From NCBI GenBank assembly GCA_036250225.1, contig JAPZLL010000017.1, positions 372,001-436,000 of the forward strand: a stretch of DNA of 64,000 nucleotides. The letters are read 5' to 3'. Both the position numbers and the translations under genes were made by a program. The stretch comes from Cercophora sp. LCS_1. Taxonomy: Eukaryota > Ascomycota > Sordariomycetes > Sordariales > Lasiosphaeriaceae. Position 1 is the first letter of the stretch. The number at the start of each line of letters is the position of its first letter. This document shows, in pieces, positions 42,085 through 54,030 of this stretch. The notes beneath the pieces were generated by a model. It was not told where the DNA came from. It was given only the letters and a program-made list of their open reading frames with translations, and made no database searches.

Positions 42085-44046
42085 GCCAATTTAGCTCCCG
42101 GCAACTCCCACCAGCTCTCATGCAAGTCCTTCAAATCTACTTGCCCCGGAACCTTCAAGTAGTTGGTCATATCCGACTCAGAATCCGCCTCCTTGCTCGT
42201 CCACCCATTCCCAAAATACCACGCAAACCTATTCCCTTCCGGACCTAGGTACGTATACTCCCAGTCCTCCCATCTCGGTTCCCTCCTCACAGCCGTGACG
42301 TGTCCCGCACTGCCCGGCCAAATGCCATGGATCCTCCCGCCCGGTCGTCCACCATTATACCACGAACTGCAGCTATCACTCAACACGGTACTCGCGAAAA
42401 ACGCGTCCGAGTACTCCACAAACTCATCCGCCGCCCTCTTGCTCGGCACAATCGACTTGATGCCCTCCCTGCTCGCCTTCCTCAAAAACTTGGCGTACAT
42501 AGCCAACTGGTTCTCCACGCTGTGCGGCACCGTCCCCGACGGACCCGTTCCATGCGGCCCATGAACGAAAAACAAGTTCGGGAACCCCGGCGTCGCTTGA
42601 CCAAGATACGAATACGGATACCCGTACCCCTTCTCACTCTCTGGGTCCCAGAGATCTCGCAAGTCCTTCCCGTCAGCAACAATAGGAAACGGCGTAACCA
42701 TGTTCACATTCGCGCCTGTAGCGCAAAACACGGCGTCCACCTCCCTCTCCTTGCCATCAGTTGTGACAATCCCCTTCTCGGTAAACCGCTCGATCGGCGT
42801 CCGGATATACTCGACGTTATCCTCCGAGATCGCCTCCAGATACCCCGGCCCGGGCGTCAACCGTCGGCAATTGGGCGAAAAGTCAGGCACGATATGCTCC
42901 AGCAGCTCCGGCTTCTTGGCCAACCTGTCTCGCATGATCTGCGTGAACCGCTCACGAAGTTCGACGTTTTCCGCGGATCCGCGGAAGAAGGCGCTGAAAC
43001 GTCGCCAATACTTGTCTTCCAGCTCCTTGCGGAATTTGAGATACACCTCGGGGTCGGAGGCGAACAAGGCCTTTTGCTCCTCGGAATACGGCTGCGGCCC
43101 GGCCGTGCGCTCGTCGCCTGCCCATGATGCAGCGATCCATGTGCGATTACGGGCGTAGTGGTCCAGCTGGCCGACGACTTTTTGGAGGTTGGCGACGAGC
43201 TGGATGCCGGAGGCGCCGTTGCCGATGACTGCGACTTTTTTGCCGGCTGGGTCGAAATCGGGGTTCCAGTGGGATGCGTGGCGGAGGATGCCCTTGTAGG
43301 AGTCGACGCCGGGGTACGAGGGGAGTTTCCAGGCGTTGAAGCGGCCGATGGCGGTGAGGACAAAGTCGGCGGTGGACGTGGTGGTTGTGTTGGTGAGCAC
43401 GTCGGTCAGGGTAATGGTCCAGACAGCAGAGTTGGCGTCCCAGGTGAGAGAGTCGACGCGGTGGTTGAATTGGGCGTATTGGTGCACATTGTGCTTTTTG
43501 GCGACGTCTTGCCAGTAGTCGCGGATCTCGGCGCCCGGAGCGAATTGGTCGGACCAGTCGGGTTTGGGCTCAAAGGTGGATTGGTAGACGTGCGAGGGAA
43601 TATCGCATCGCACGCCGGGGTAGACGTTTTCCAACCAGGTGCCGCCCTAAGCATGTTAGCGATGGCGGGGAAGAGAGGGAGATGAGACATACAAAGTCGC
43701 TGTTTTTCTCGTAGATGGTCAGCTGGATGTTGGGCACCTTGGCTGGGAGGAGGATGCCCGCCAGGACACCTGCGAGACCGCCGCCGACGACAGCTACTTT
43801 GAGGGGCCGGGGCTCATCAATGAAGCGGTCAATGATGGAGATACGCGACTGGGGGTATGAAGGGATCTTGGCAGCCACCGCTGGCTTGGGTTGTGTGGCG
43901 TCTGGGGAGGCTTGGGAGGGTACTGGGGTGTCGACTTGTGGTGCCAGGATGGTCGCTGGGTCTGCTAGTGGCTGCTCGACAACCGACAGCCCCTCTAGCT
44001 TCTCCGCTACAGCCGCGGCCTGGTTGGCGATGACCTCGACACCCAT
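42081..44046 (-). CDS. Flavin-containing monooxygenase, Baeyer-Villiger type
   Basis: Two exons, 43693-44046 and 42081-43646, with a 46-nt intron, giving 639 residues. After an Ala/Pro-rich N-terminal extension of about 85 residues, the FAD-binding Rossmann motif VAVVGGGLAGVLAG appears, followed by GGTWLENVYPGVRCDIPS. The class-defining motif YKGILRHASHW matches FxGxxxHxxxW of Baeyer-Villiger monooxygenases, with Tyr for Phe. It is followed directly by the NADPH-binding VAVIGNGASGIQLV. FCATGAN is the conserved late motif. Such enzymes insert oxygen next to ketones or oxidise sulfur or nitrogen. The stop codon overlaps that of the convergent NLR. The other flanking genes are a permease and FMN-dependent monooxygenases, which suggests catabolism of an organic compound (inference). 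Confidence 0.9.
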
Positions 44047-45363
44047 GATGAGGATGAGATGGACCGTGCGTCGAAAAGGGGTTTGTTTACACAATGCTTG
44101 GACGCTCAGAAAGAAACGAGATGGAAGGGCTGATAAAATAGAGAAACACGCGTGCAAGAGATTGGTAATGCACCCAGCTCTGTCGAATGACCGTATTGTC
44201 GTGTTTTAAGCGTTATCGGTCGTCTTCAGTCCGAATCCGCTGTTTGCTGGTCCCGAAGTCGTCTTGATGCCGGGTGCCGACCGTGGCCCCACCAAGGCGC
44301 CGAGCACGTCAGGCCCCAAGTCCATAACACCATCCGCGGGGTCGATTGATGCACCCATCCGACCCCCACCCAGCGCATCCGACGGGCCCTGAGCAACGCT
44401 GTAATCGCCGACTGCCGAGTTGGTCCCATGTTTAGACCCCGTCGACGGATGCTGTTCTTGTCCCTATTTCGACTAGATTTCCGGCCGAGGGTGACACGAA
44501 ACAGCTGCTGGATCACGCAATGCTTTCGTGCTTTGGGTGTCCACAATCCCGACCGCCGTCGCAGACGGGCTCGTTCTCAGCTCGTGGACATTTTTTGAGG
44601 ACCAGAGGTTTTGGGGGTTGGCGTTTCCAGCCATTCGTTTCTGGCGAGCGACCCGTCGGCAACTCGCATTCTGGTCTGCAAATCTTCCGTCTGGCTTGGA
44701 AGGCTCACAGACGAGAAGGGAGGTATCGCCACCTCGACTCTTTGGAGGCGAGAAACCTGGCTGCAGCTTTTCTGGTTGAAGACTGCTCTAGACTTCGACA
44801 ACCCCCATAGGTAATAGGTATTTACGCCACCGCATGGCACGCGACGCTTTTGGCCTAGATTCTCCCAAATGCCGTCAAGATGTGTCTCAGTCGACCCGAC
44901 GATCTGGACGTGGTATCCCATGCCTACGGCACGGACCCAGTAATTTCCAGAAGCAAACACTCTCTCGATATCTCCGAAGAATCGTGATTCAGCAAAGCTG
45001 TGTCGACATGGACTACTGCTCGCTTAACCCAATGCCAGCCCCAAGGGAGCTAGGAGGGTGGACAACAGGGTCTGGAGCGCGTCTGAATCCTGACATCCAC
45101 ACCCCACGGCGCTGGTTGACAGCACCCATCTGCAGGTATTGCATCACCAACCCTCCATGGGACGTGATGTGCTACCCGCACGCTAGTCTTCGCGGCTGAT
45201 CGCCTCTAGAACCCTGGGTGCAGGAACGGCAGCTTGCATGGAAGATAAATTATCAACACCCACCTTGACGGTTGGCGCGTCTCTCAATTGTTGTCATGTT
45301 CCTTTCTCTCCCCACTCTAAGACATTGCGGTTATAGACTCCATCGAGTCAACCCATTGCCAAA
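44047..45363. other. Divergent intergenic region, nothing identified
   Basis: 1.3 kb between the BVMO start and the permease start. Short frames at 44226-44546 (minus), 44520-44810 and 44834-45199 (plus) lack domains or matching splice sites. ATAGGTAATAGGTA occurs near 44808-44821. Confidence 0.4.
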
Positions 45364-46920
45364 ATGTCTTCACCACAAGGCAAGAAGTGGTACCAGATCC
45401 AATGGTTCAAGGCGACCGACACGCCGCGTGAGCGACGACTCATCAACAAACTCGACCTCCTCATTGTACCCTACGCCTTTATCGCATACTGGATCAAGTA
45501 CATTGACCAGTCCAACCTCAGTATGTTCTCTACTCCTTTTTTTCCTTCAGAGTCTCAACTAACCAACTCTTTTCTCAGACAATGCCTACGTCGCCGGTCT
45601 CAAGGAAGAACTCGGCTTCTACGGCAACGAGCTCGTCCAGCTCCAAACCATGTACATTGTTGGCGCGGTCACCGGCCAAATCCCCTTCATGTTCCTCTTC
45701 ACCTACCTCCCCATGCACTGGGTAATCCCCGGCCTCGACATCGCCTGGGGCGTCTTCACCCTCCTCCAATACCGCGTCAACAGCTTCGCCGAGCTCGCCG
45801 CCTACCGCTTCCTCGTCGGCTGGTTCGAGGCCGCCTTTTTCCCCGCCATGCATTACATCTTCGGCTCCTGGTACCGGGGCGACGAACTCGGCCGTCGCGG
45901 CGGTGTTTTCTACGTCGGCCTGTCCCTCGGCACACTCACAGCCGGTCTCATCCAAGCGGGCGCATCGCACCGTCTCGAGGGCGTCAACGGCCTGTCCGGG
46001 TGGCGATGGATGTACATCATCTGCGCGCTCATCACCATCCCCGTTGGTATCGCGGGGTACTTCATCCTCCCCGGCACACCGGACAAGCCGAACAAGTTCT
46101 TCCTCAACGACGACGATATCGCCGTCGCCAAGGAGCGGCTGGAGAAGAACGGCAACAGACTCCAGGAAAAGTTCCAGCTCAGCACGCTCAAGACCGTCAT
46201 CAGGAGCTGGCAGTTTTGGACCATTGTCCTGCTTGACATCTTGTTCTGGAACGCATCGACAACGTCGACGGGTGGTTTCCTCCTCTGGCTCAAGAGTCTA
46301 AAACGGTATACACCCGCGCGGATCAACGAGCTGGGAACGATTTCGCCTGCGCTGGGCATCTTTTGGACGCTGTTCATCTGCTTTGCGTCGGATCTGGTGC
46401 TGGGTCCTGCGTGGGCGATTACGCTGTCGCATTCGATTAACATTATCGGGTTGATTATCTTGACCATTTTCGATGTGCCTGAGGCGGCGCTTTGGGTTGC
46501 TTACAGCGTCGCGTACACGGCGTATGCCATGTCGAGTGTGTTCCATGGCTGGGTGAATTCCCAGCTCAGGGCGTCGCCGGCGCAGCGGTCGTTCACGCTC
46601 GTGTTGATCAATATGGTTGCGCAGAGCACGACGGCTTGGACGCCGCTGTTGGTGTTCAAGACGGTGGAGGCGCCGAGGTTCGTCAAGGGGCATCCGTTTG
46701 CGTTGGCCAATGCGGTTTGCTTGATTATCGGCGTGCATTTGCTTAACCAGCATCTTAAGAGGAAGGCGTGAGTATTTCCAGTGGTTTTGATCGAGGCAGC
46801 ATGCTAACTGGTGACAGGGCGGCCAAACTTTCGTCTGATAGCGAATCGGCTTCGGTTTCAGGAGCGGAGGACGCGGTTGGTGTTGGGAAGGGTGGAGAGA
46901 AGGTTGCTGTTCAGGGGTGA
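45364..46920 (+). CDS. MFS permease, anion:cation symporter family (Fen2/Liz1-like)
   Basis: Three exons: 45364-45520, 45579-46767 and 46818-46920, with introns of 58 and 50 nt, giving 482 residues. The start has the family pattern: ERRLINKLDLLIVPYAFIAYW, then YIDQSNLNNAYVAGLKEELG with the first intron exactly inside SNL|NNAY. About 12 hydrophobic segments follow, with a central charged loop (TPDKPNKFFLNDDDIAVAKE) and MFS-type motifs such as YRFLVGWFEAAFFPAMHY and ELGRRGG. The third exon is only a polar cytoplasmic tail. This is the allantoate/vitamin permease family in which Fen2 and Liz1 carry pantothenate. Others carry biotin, nicotinate, allantoate or sulfonates. It lies next to two kinds of flavin monooxygenase and may import their substrate (inference). 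Confidence 0.9.
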
Positions 46921-47598
46921 TTAAGGGCAATATCCTGAGCGTTTTGGAAAGATCGTAATTTTGGGGGGATTGGCTTTGACGTCTGGATCAGATCAGGCCT
47001 TGGTGAACGGAGATGATGAACAGCTGGAGGTCGATCTCGACTGTTGTCATTTTGCGTTTGAGCTGGAGATAAAGTCTTACACAATACCCAATTTGAGATT
47101 TATTGCACACGATGATACCATGCACATCCCCTCAATCTGCTCGTGATCTTCACTGCATCAATAGCAGACGGCAATGCCATATCTCGTGAGACTTCATGTT
47201 GAATCTGCTCCATGCTGAATCTTCCCGTCAACTTTGACCGAAATGCAGCCTTATCTAGCCTTTATCTCCGACTGCAGCAAGAAGCATGGCGACATTCGCC
47301 ATCCTTCGGATATAACCTCATTGGCCAATGGGTCCATCACCCAGGACGCAGTGCCCCCATCGCATCATACCCCCAACAATGACAACATGACGCCATCTCC
47401 ACGACCCCGCATGATGCACACATGGTGCCGACGCTCGGCGATGGTCGTGTAATAGGCTGCATGATGCAAGCTTTTAGTCTCAGACACGACGACGCGTCAA
47501 GCTACATATAAGACGGCGACAATCCGGCATTTGAATCATCACCAAGATCAACACATCTGCATCGTTTCTCATTGTTGAAGAGACCACAGGACAGCAAA
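46921..47598. promoter_or_regulatory. Intergenic with TATA-like box for monooxygenase gene
   Basis: A TATA-like element (TATAAG, 47507-47512) lies 87-92 bp before the ATG at 47599. No additional gene was supported. Confidence 0.45.
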
Positions 47599-49123
47599 AT
47601 GACGGAACAATCAGCCGTCAATGGCGCCGCCGAGGCCCCTTATGAGAAAAGACACATCCTCCTCAATGCGTTCGACATGTCAACAGTCGGGCATCTCTCA
47701 CCTGGCCAGTGGAAGGTAGATAACCCTCCCCATCGCAGCTTGTCTCGGCTCACGACTGACTTGCCAGAACCCATCCGACAAATCCGCCACCAAACGCAAA
47801 CTCTCCTACTGGATCGAACTCGCCAAGCTCCTCGAACGCGGTGGCATCAACGCCCTCTTCCTAGCCGACACATACGGCGGCTACGACACATACCAAGGGA
47901 GCATCGACGAATGCATCCGGCGCGCCGCCCAATGGCCCATGACAGACCCATCCATCCCCATCACCGCCATGGCCGCCGTGACCAAACACCTCTCCTTCGC
48001 CATCACCGCGTCCACCTCGTTCGAGCCGCCCTACCTCCTCGCCAAACGCTTCTCAACGCTGGATCACCTCACCGACGGACGCATCGGCTGGAACATCGTC
48101 ACCTCGTGGAAAAAGTCGGCCTTCAAAGCCATCGGCCTCGACAACCCCATCGAGCACGACGAGCGCTATCGCCAAGCAGACGAATACCTCCGCGTGCTCT
48201 ACAAGCTGTGGGAGTCCTCCTGGTCCGACACCGCGCTCTCACCCGACCCCGAAAACGACAGCTACGTCGACCCGGACCAAGTTCGCACCATCAACCACCA
48301 GGGGAAATACTTCTCCCTCAACGCCAAACACCTCGTCGACCCGTCACCGCAACGCATCCCGTTCCTCTTCCAGGCCGGCACCTCATCAGCGGGCTCCGAA
48401 TTCGCAGCCACCCACGCCGAAGCCATCTTCGTATCGGGGCACTCGCCTTCCGTTCTCCGACCGAAGATCGACAACATCCGTCGCTTGACGGCCTCCAAGG
48501 GACGTGATCCCCGCTCCATCAAGGTATTTGCCACCATCACGCCTATCATCGGTCGTACCGACGAAGAAGCGCGCGAGAAACACGCCGAGTTGCTGAAATA
48601 CGCATCCGTCGTGGGCGGGTTGGTCCTGTTCAGCGGGTGGACGGGCATCGATATCTCCAAGATCCCCCTCGACCAAGAGATTACAGAGGCGGATTCGACG
48701 GAGGCGCACAAGGTGACGAGCATTTTGTCCAACTTTACTACGCCGAGCAAGGAGAACCCCAAGTGGACGCCTAGGATCGTGGCGCAACATGCTGCTATTG
48801 GCGGGTTGGGACCTGTTCCTGTTGGGAGTCCGCAGACGGTGGCGGATGAGTTGGAACGGTGGGTACGGGAGGCGGATGTGGATGGGTTTAATGTGGGCTA
48901 TGTGACGACGCCGGGCAGTTTTGAGGATGTGGTGGATTTGTTGGTGCCTGAGCTGAGGAAGCGGGGGCTGTATCCGCCCGCGAGAGGGGAGGAGGAGGAG
49001 GGCACGACGGCGAGGGAAAAAGTGTATGGGAAGGGGCAAAAGGGGGTCAGGGATGATCATGTGGCGAGCGGGTATCGGTATGATGTTTACAAGGAGGATG
49101 AGCCGTATTTTCAGGAGAATTAG
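47599..49123 (+). CDS. FMN-dependent luciferase-like monooxygenase (NtaA/SnaA/DszA class), copy 1
   Basis: Two exons, 47599-47715 and 47768-49123, with a 52-nt phase-0 intron, giving 490 residues. Characteristic segments are HILLNAFDMSTVGHLSPGQW, the YWIELAKLLERGGINALFLA helix-strand, DTYGGYD, RFSTLDHLTDGRIGWNIVTS, YRQADEYLRVLYKLWESSW and LFQAGTSSAGSEFAATHAEA. These are hallmarks of two-component flavin monooxygenases, which take FMNH2 from a separate reductase and cleave C-N or C-S bonds (nitrilotriacetate, dibenzothiophene sulfone and pristinamycin precursors in bacteria). The homologous gene at 54657-56423 is a clear paralogue with a different intron pattern. No flavin reductase gene is in the window. 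The C-terminal 35 residues are charged and variable. Confidence 0.9.
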
Positions 49124-50224
49124 CTAGTTTTTATGCAAGCGTTTGTTCCAGTTCTGAAGATGAGAACGCCGAGACTAGTCGTGCCTTCCCTTTTTTTTTC
49201 TGTGGGCGAAGGAAGGCAGGAGCATCTTCGCAGCAAATTTTTGCATCGCCAACAAATTTCCGCGATCATGGTTTGCTGCGTTTACTTTATTCCATACCTA
49301 CCTAGACAAGTGACTCCATTCTTCTTTAAATTTCCATGACCACAACGTTCTCCATCCGTGTGGTCGTGACGGTGGTTAGCGGGATTGAACGGACCAGGTC
49401 CCCGACAAAATGGCCATGCAACTCGTCACGGGAAGGCACAGGTCCTCAACACGAGCTTGAGATCCGCCCTATTCCGAGCTGTTGATGACGTTGTGTTGCG
49501 ACAGGATCCCCCAGCCTTCATGTGCCCGCCAAGGCAAACTCGAGAGATTCCACCACCTGCAGCACGTAGAAACTGCGCTGATGCTCTTCCTCGGATGCAA
49601 CCAAAGAGGTTTCAACAACCCTTGCTGCATCGATCGGAGATAACGAGGTTCTCAATTCACCATTTTAGCAAAACCATGACAACGGGACGGCGCCAGGCCA
49701 CTGCCGTGACACCATGGACGCCGTTACAACGCCACGACTTGGCAACCACATGGCCGCCACCGGAGGAACAAAACATGGGGAAATCTGGGAATACGACGGC
49801 GCTAGCATCGGCGTGGGGGTCAGATTGTCCAAATTGCTGGATCTCGAGCTTGTGTGGAGAAGAAAGAGCATTGCGTGCTCCCGGGGTGTTGTTGGCAAAC
49901 CCCCGAACTGCGGTCTTGGCATCCCGGATTGGTGAGCGAGTCCGGGCGGGAAGTCGGACGAACCGACCGAGTATGAGCGCCGTGGATATGTAGATCCACA
50001 GAGCGGAATATGTCCGCCATCATCAAAGTGAGGCCGACGAGATCACAACGGTTACAAAATCTTTGTTTACCCCTCTTCTCACATTGTGACCCTACTCAAG
50101 TGACAGACCAACGGACAACCGACTCACTCTCAAAACACCTTTCAGTCAGACTTTACAGCAATTTAAGTGCCTTCTCATCGAATCTCACTGACGTCACACT
50201 GAAGACGCCCCCAGTGCTGGCAAC
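49124..50224. other. Intergenic, nothing firm
   Basis: A 202-codon frame (49385-49993, plus) with a non-ATG beginning has Pro/Arg-rich composition and no domain, so I do not call it. TACCTACCTAG at 49296-49306 is another copy of the short TAGGTA motif. Confidence 0.35.
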
Positions 50225-51777
50225 ATGGCATCCAAACCACCCCGACACCGGGAAAGCGAGCTCGAGCCGCCCAGATCAGAGCAACATCCCGTCCGATGGC
50301 ACCGCTCAACTTTCTACAACATGACCATCCTAGGCCTGTGCAACCTCGCAGCTCCAGGCATCTGGGGCGCCATGAACTCGCTCGGAGCAGGCGGCGCTGC
50401 CCGGCCAAATCTCGTCAACGCCGCTAACGCGTTGACATTCTGCCTGATGGTTGTTTCATGCTACTTCTCCTCGGCGTTGGTGCACTACATCGGTATCAAG
50501 GGTGCTTTGATCTTTGGAACGTACGTCTCTCCCTTTCACCAGCTTCATGCACCTTGACAATACTGACGTCAAGCAGGGTCGGCTACGCCCCCTACGCAGC
50601 AGGCCTCTACACAAACAACCGCTTCGGCAACGAATGGTTCGTCCTCCTCGGCGCAGCACTCTGCGGCATCTCAGCCGGCGTCTTCTGGATGGCCGAGGCC
50701 GCTATCGCCATTGCCTACCCGGAGCCATGGAACCGCGGGAAAGCGCTGGGCTACTGGTTAACCTACCGCCTCAGCGGACAGATCATCGGAGGCGCCATTA
50801 ACCTAGGTCTCAACGCGGATCGCAACGAGGCGGGCAAGGTTTCGTACACGGTGTTTTTGGTATTCATCGCCATGCAAGCTGCTGGACCATTTGTAGGGCT
50901 GCTGTTGAACAAGCCCGAGGATGTGGAGAGACGAGATGGAAAAAAGGTTGAGTTGAAGATTGAGCAGGGGGTTTGGGAAGAGCTGAAACAGACTGCCAAG
51001 TTGTTTGTCGGGAGACGGTGGGTTTTGGTGTTGTTGTTTGTTGGGCAGGCTGTTTTTGCTGAGGCGGTGTTTTTCACTTATTTGGCCAGTGAGTCCTCTC
51101 CCTTTGGCGTTGTGGCATGATGCTGACCATTGCAGTGTGGTTTTCGGTCAGAGCGAGAGCGCTGGGCTCGTTTGTGTCGGGCATCGTGGCGGTCATTTCA
51201 GGCAATGTCCTTGGTGTAAGTTGCCTTTCAAAACCCTGATGAGAAAAGCTGACAGTTTTAGCTTTGGCTCGATCGCACAAGCGTCTCCCTCAAAGTGCGT
51301 GCCCGCGGTGCCTTTTGGACTCTCGTCACGCTGCAGGGTGCGTGGTGGACCTGGGCGACGGTCATGGTCACCCGTTTCCGCGAGACCAAGCCGACGTACG
51401 ACTGGGAGAGCGATGGTTTTGGGGCTGCATTTGCCGTGTTTGTCTTTTTGACGCTCGGCTTCCAGCTCAATTATCTCTTCCTGTATTTCGTCATTCACAA
51501 CTTGGCCGAGGACGAGGCCGAAGTGATTCGATACTCGGCTCTGCTTCGCGGAACTGAGTCGGCCTGGCAGGCGCTCAGCTACGGGTTGGAGTCTTTGACT
51601 GTGTTTGCAGAGGCTGGTGGAGTGTATATGAATTTCGGGCTGTGGGGACTTTCGATTGTACCGGCATGGCTTGTGCTGAGACACTTTGGCGCTTTCAAAG
51701 AGGAGCAGGAAACGGAGAGTGGGACTGCGAGCGCGCGTGGCTCAGATGTCGCCGACAATGACGTCAAGGCGCTGTAG
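50225..51777 (+). CDS. UNC93-like (DUF895) MFS-fold membrane protein
   Basis: Four exons: 50225-50520, 50577-51088, 51136-51215 and 51262-51777. Introns are 56, 47 and 46 nt and the product has 467 residues. About 11-12 membrane segments are predicted. Early motifs are STFYNMTILGLCNLAAPGIW and GAMNSLGAGG with NAANALTF, followed by VGYAPYAAGLYTNNRFG and AGVFWMAEAAIAIAYPE. These fit the fungal UNC-93-like family, whose members are distant MFS proteins. A hydrophilic loop near residue 240 and a polar C-terminal tail are expected to be cytosolic. Transport function in fungi is not established. Some are described as putative ion-channel regulators by homology to nematode UNC-93. Position between two monooxygenases suggests efflux or uptake of a related compound, but that is inference. 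Confidence 0.8.
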
Positions 51778-52083
51778 ATACAACCCTACAATTAGCTTCT
51801 GATGTGGGTTGAGGATCATGGTGTGGGTTTGCGGCGGCCGGGATCAGGCCGAATGAAAGTTTTGATCTTGAAGAAATCCAACGGTCGGACACAATTATTC
51901 GGCTGCGATTATTCGGTTATGGATTTTTGGTTTTGGTTATTTCCTCTGATTGTTCAGAATGACTTGCACACAACTTAATCAGCCCGGGATGTGAGCCACT
52001 ACATAAACTTCCAGCTTTTGCAGCTCTTATATCTCCCTTCTCTTCTTCCAACCGTCGAGTGTCGACCCAGCATCCACGCTGTG

Positions 52084-52251
52084 CTATTTCGTATTACTTG
52101 GCAATCGTGTTGTGAGGCTGCCGTATGTCGACGGGCGGGGGTTGTTGTGCCATCCTCCTCGTACCTCGGGTGCCAGCTGGTTGGGGCAGCCTGTCCTCGT
52201 TCCTCGACATACGGCAGCCTCACCACACGATTGCCAAGGAATGTGAAATAG
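52084..52251. repeat. Imperfect inverted repeat, two 48-bp arms, 72-bp spacer
   Basis: Left arm 52084-52131 begins CTATTTCGTATTACTTGGCA and ends GAGGCTGCCGTATGTCGA. The reverse complement of right arm 52204-52251 begins CTATTTCACATTCCTTGGCA and ends the same way. I count four mismatches in 48 positions. The unit would fold into a strong hairpin or could be a small MITE-like element. No target-site duplication is evident next to the arms. Confidence 0.8.
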
Positions 52252-52503
52252 AAGAGTTTGGGTGTTGGGGTTCTCGGGCGGTTGTTCTACTCGCACTCTT
52301 TATCAGCTAAAGGTGTCCGGGTTAGATAGGCAGATAGTGGTCCCAGTTCACCACCGTCACGCAACGTCGTGAAACTTCGCCCACCCGCACCCTTCTGTAA
52401 ATGTCCCTGTGAACCCTACCTCCCATTACGGCCGACGTGCCGTAGTCCTGTGCTCCTGTCCTCCACCCCCACACGCATCAATAACCTCGCTGCCAATAAT
52501 ACT

Positions 52504-52553
52504 CCCAGTAACACTCCCAGTGACAATGCAAGTGACAATGCAAGTGACACTGT
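52504..52553. repeat. 12-bp minisatellite, about four units
   Basis: Consecutive variants of CAAGTGACAATG (CCAGTAACACTC, CCAGTGACAATG, CAAGTGACAATG, CAAGTGACACTG), roughly 50 bp in all, in the convergent intergenic region. Confidence 0.65.
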
Positions 52554-52598
52554 CATTGTGGGAACCCAAACATTTTCATTCCCATTCACATTCGTAAA

Positions 52599-54030
52599 CT
52601 AAACTCTCACCACTAACTTCCCGCCACTGATCTCCCCTCTTCTCATCCGATCCAAAGCCCCATTCACACTGCCCAACCCCTCCTCAACATCAATAATCTC
52701 AGGCGGCTTCACCAGCCCCTCAGCCAACAACCTCTCCAGCCAAACACACAACGCCTCGCCCACCTCCTTCACCTCATGAAACACCTTAATTGGCACAGTA
52801 TGATACACCACCCCCTCGGGCGCCTCGCCCTTTGGCAATCCCGTCAACCCGATCAAGTGCGCCCCCAACACCTTATCGTGCTTCGGCGTGCTCGGCGGAC
52901 TCGGCAACGCACCCTCCACATGCCCCGTCGACAGCGCACCCAACAGACTGGTTGCTGATTCTCGTCCACGCGTGTCAATACCAAACCGGAGTTTACCGCC
53001 GAGATTCGCGCGAATGATATCCACCGCCCGCGATGGATCGTGACTATCGACTAATAAATCCGTGGCAATGGACTCGTGGTTCGATAGCCGCAGGCCGTGC
53101 TTCGCCTTGTCCACCACCGAAACGGTCCGTAGACCGGCGAGTTTGGCCAGCTGGATGGTCAAGTTGGCAGAGGTGGATGAACCGCCCCATACCGCGAGCC
53201 AGTCACCTGGTGCTGCGCGCTCGTGCGGTTGGATGCCCTCGAGGCATTCCGATCTGATATCGGCGGCCAGGGTGTCGTGTGGTAGAGACCGCAGGATGGA
53301 GAGGATGTCGGGACCGCCGAGGGGGGTGAAGTCGAGGCCCATGCAGATTGATAGCGACAAGGCGGCTGCGACGAAGGCGACGCCTAGGGTTGAGCCTTCT
53401 TCAAAAGTGAGATGGGAGGGGAGGCGGACGGTGTTGTGGGTTGAGGCGACGACGTAGTGTTGGTAGGCGGCTTTGCGGAGGTCGCGGTAGTCGGTTGAGA
53501 TGACGAGGACGCGGTCCGATGGTTTGAGGCGTGGGTTGGAGGGTGATCGGAGGACCGTGCCGGATAACTCGCGGCCGGAGATGTAGGGGAGGGTGGGGAG
53601 GCCAAAGTTGAAGTCGCTGGTGTGAGTGTCAGTGAGATGGGTGCAAGATGAGAGGTGAAACGGTGGGATGGGTGAGGGGAGCGATGAATGAGATGAGGGA
53701 TTTGGTGATGAGGGCGTGAGTGAGTGAGTGAGTGAGCGAGACGTACGGTGATTTCCAGTCTACCGGGTTGAGCCCGATGGCGTGTGTTTTTACAAGGACT
53801 TCATCGTCTTGTTTGATCTGAGGGACGGGGTAGTCGTGTGTGACTTCATATGGCTGGCGAGCGGCATGAAGCAAGAGGACGGTTTGTGTCTCTGGAGGAG
53901 GGATGGGTTCTGGGATGGACTCTTCCGGGAGGTCCTTGGACGACTTGCGAATCTTTTGCAGCGACATTCTTCGAAGAAAGGATAATCCGCTCATGTTTGT
54001 GATGTTGATGACAGCCAGACTGCTGCTCAT
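52599..54030 (-). CDS. Medium-chain dehydrogenase/enoyl reductase-like oxidoreductase
   Basis: Two exons, 53747-54030 and 52599-53616, give 433 residues. The 130-nt intron contains a (TGAG)n microsatellite on the plus strand (about 53716-53736). Starts at Met 53994 or 53967 are alternatives to 54030. The GroES-like domain is visible: VLLLHAARQPYEV, DEVLVKTHAIGLNPVDWKSP, ISGRELSGTVLRSP, PSDRVLVISTDY. The Rossmann domain has GDWLAVWGGSSTSANLTIQL, which matches the fungal trans-acting enoyl reductase / zinc-independent MDR group (GGSSxxG-like loop). An unusual region of about 35 residues (CMGLDFTPLGGPDILSIL and following) follows the first helix. No catalytic-zinc ligands are evident. No polyketide synthase is near, so it is probably a stand-alone quinone or enoyl reductase. 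It is divergent from monooxygenase copy 2. Confidence 0.8.

Larger units (their letters stand above)
51778..52598. other. Convergent intergenic region with inverted repeat and minisatellite
   Basis: About 820 bp between convergent genes. It holds the inverted repeat (52084-52251) and a short 12-bp tandem repeat (52504-52553), listed separately. No gene. Confidence 0.5.

Noticed and set aside
49385..49993. 202-codon plus-strand frame between two transport/monooxygenase genes
   Set aside because: Begins without ATG, has Pro/Arg-rich composition and no domain or splice pattern; judged a chance open frame.
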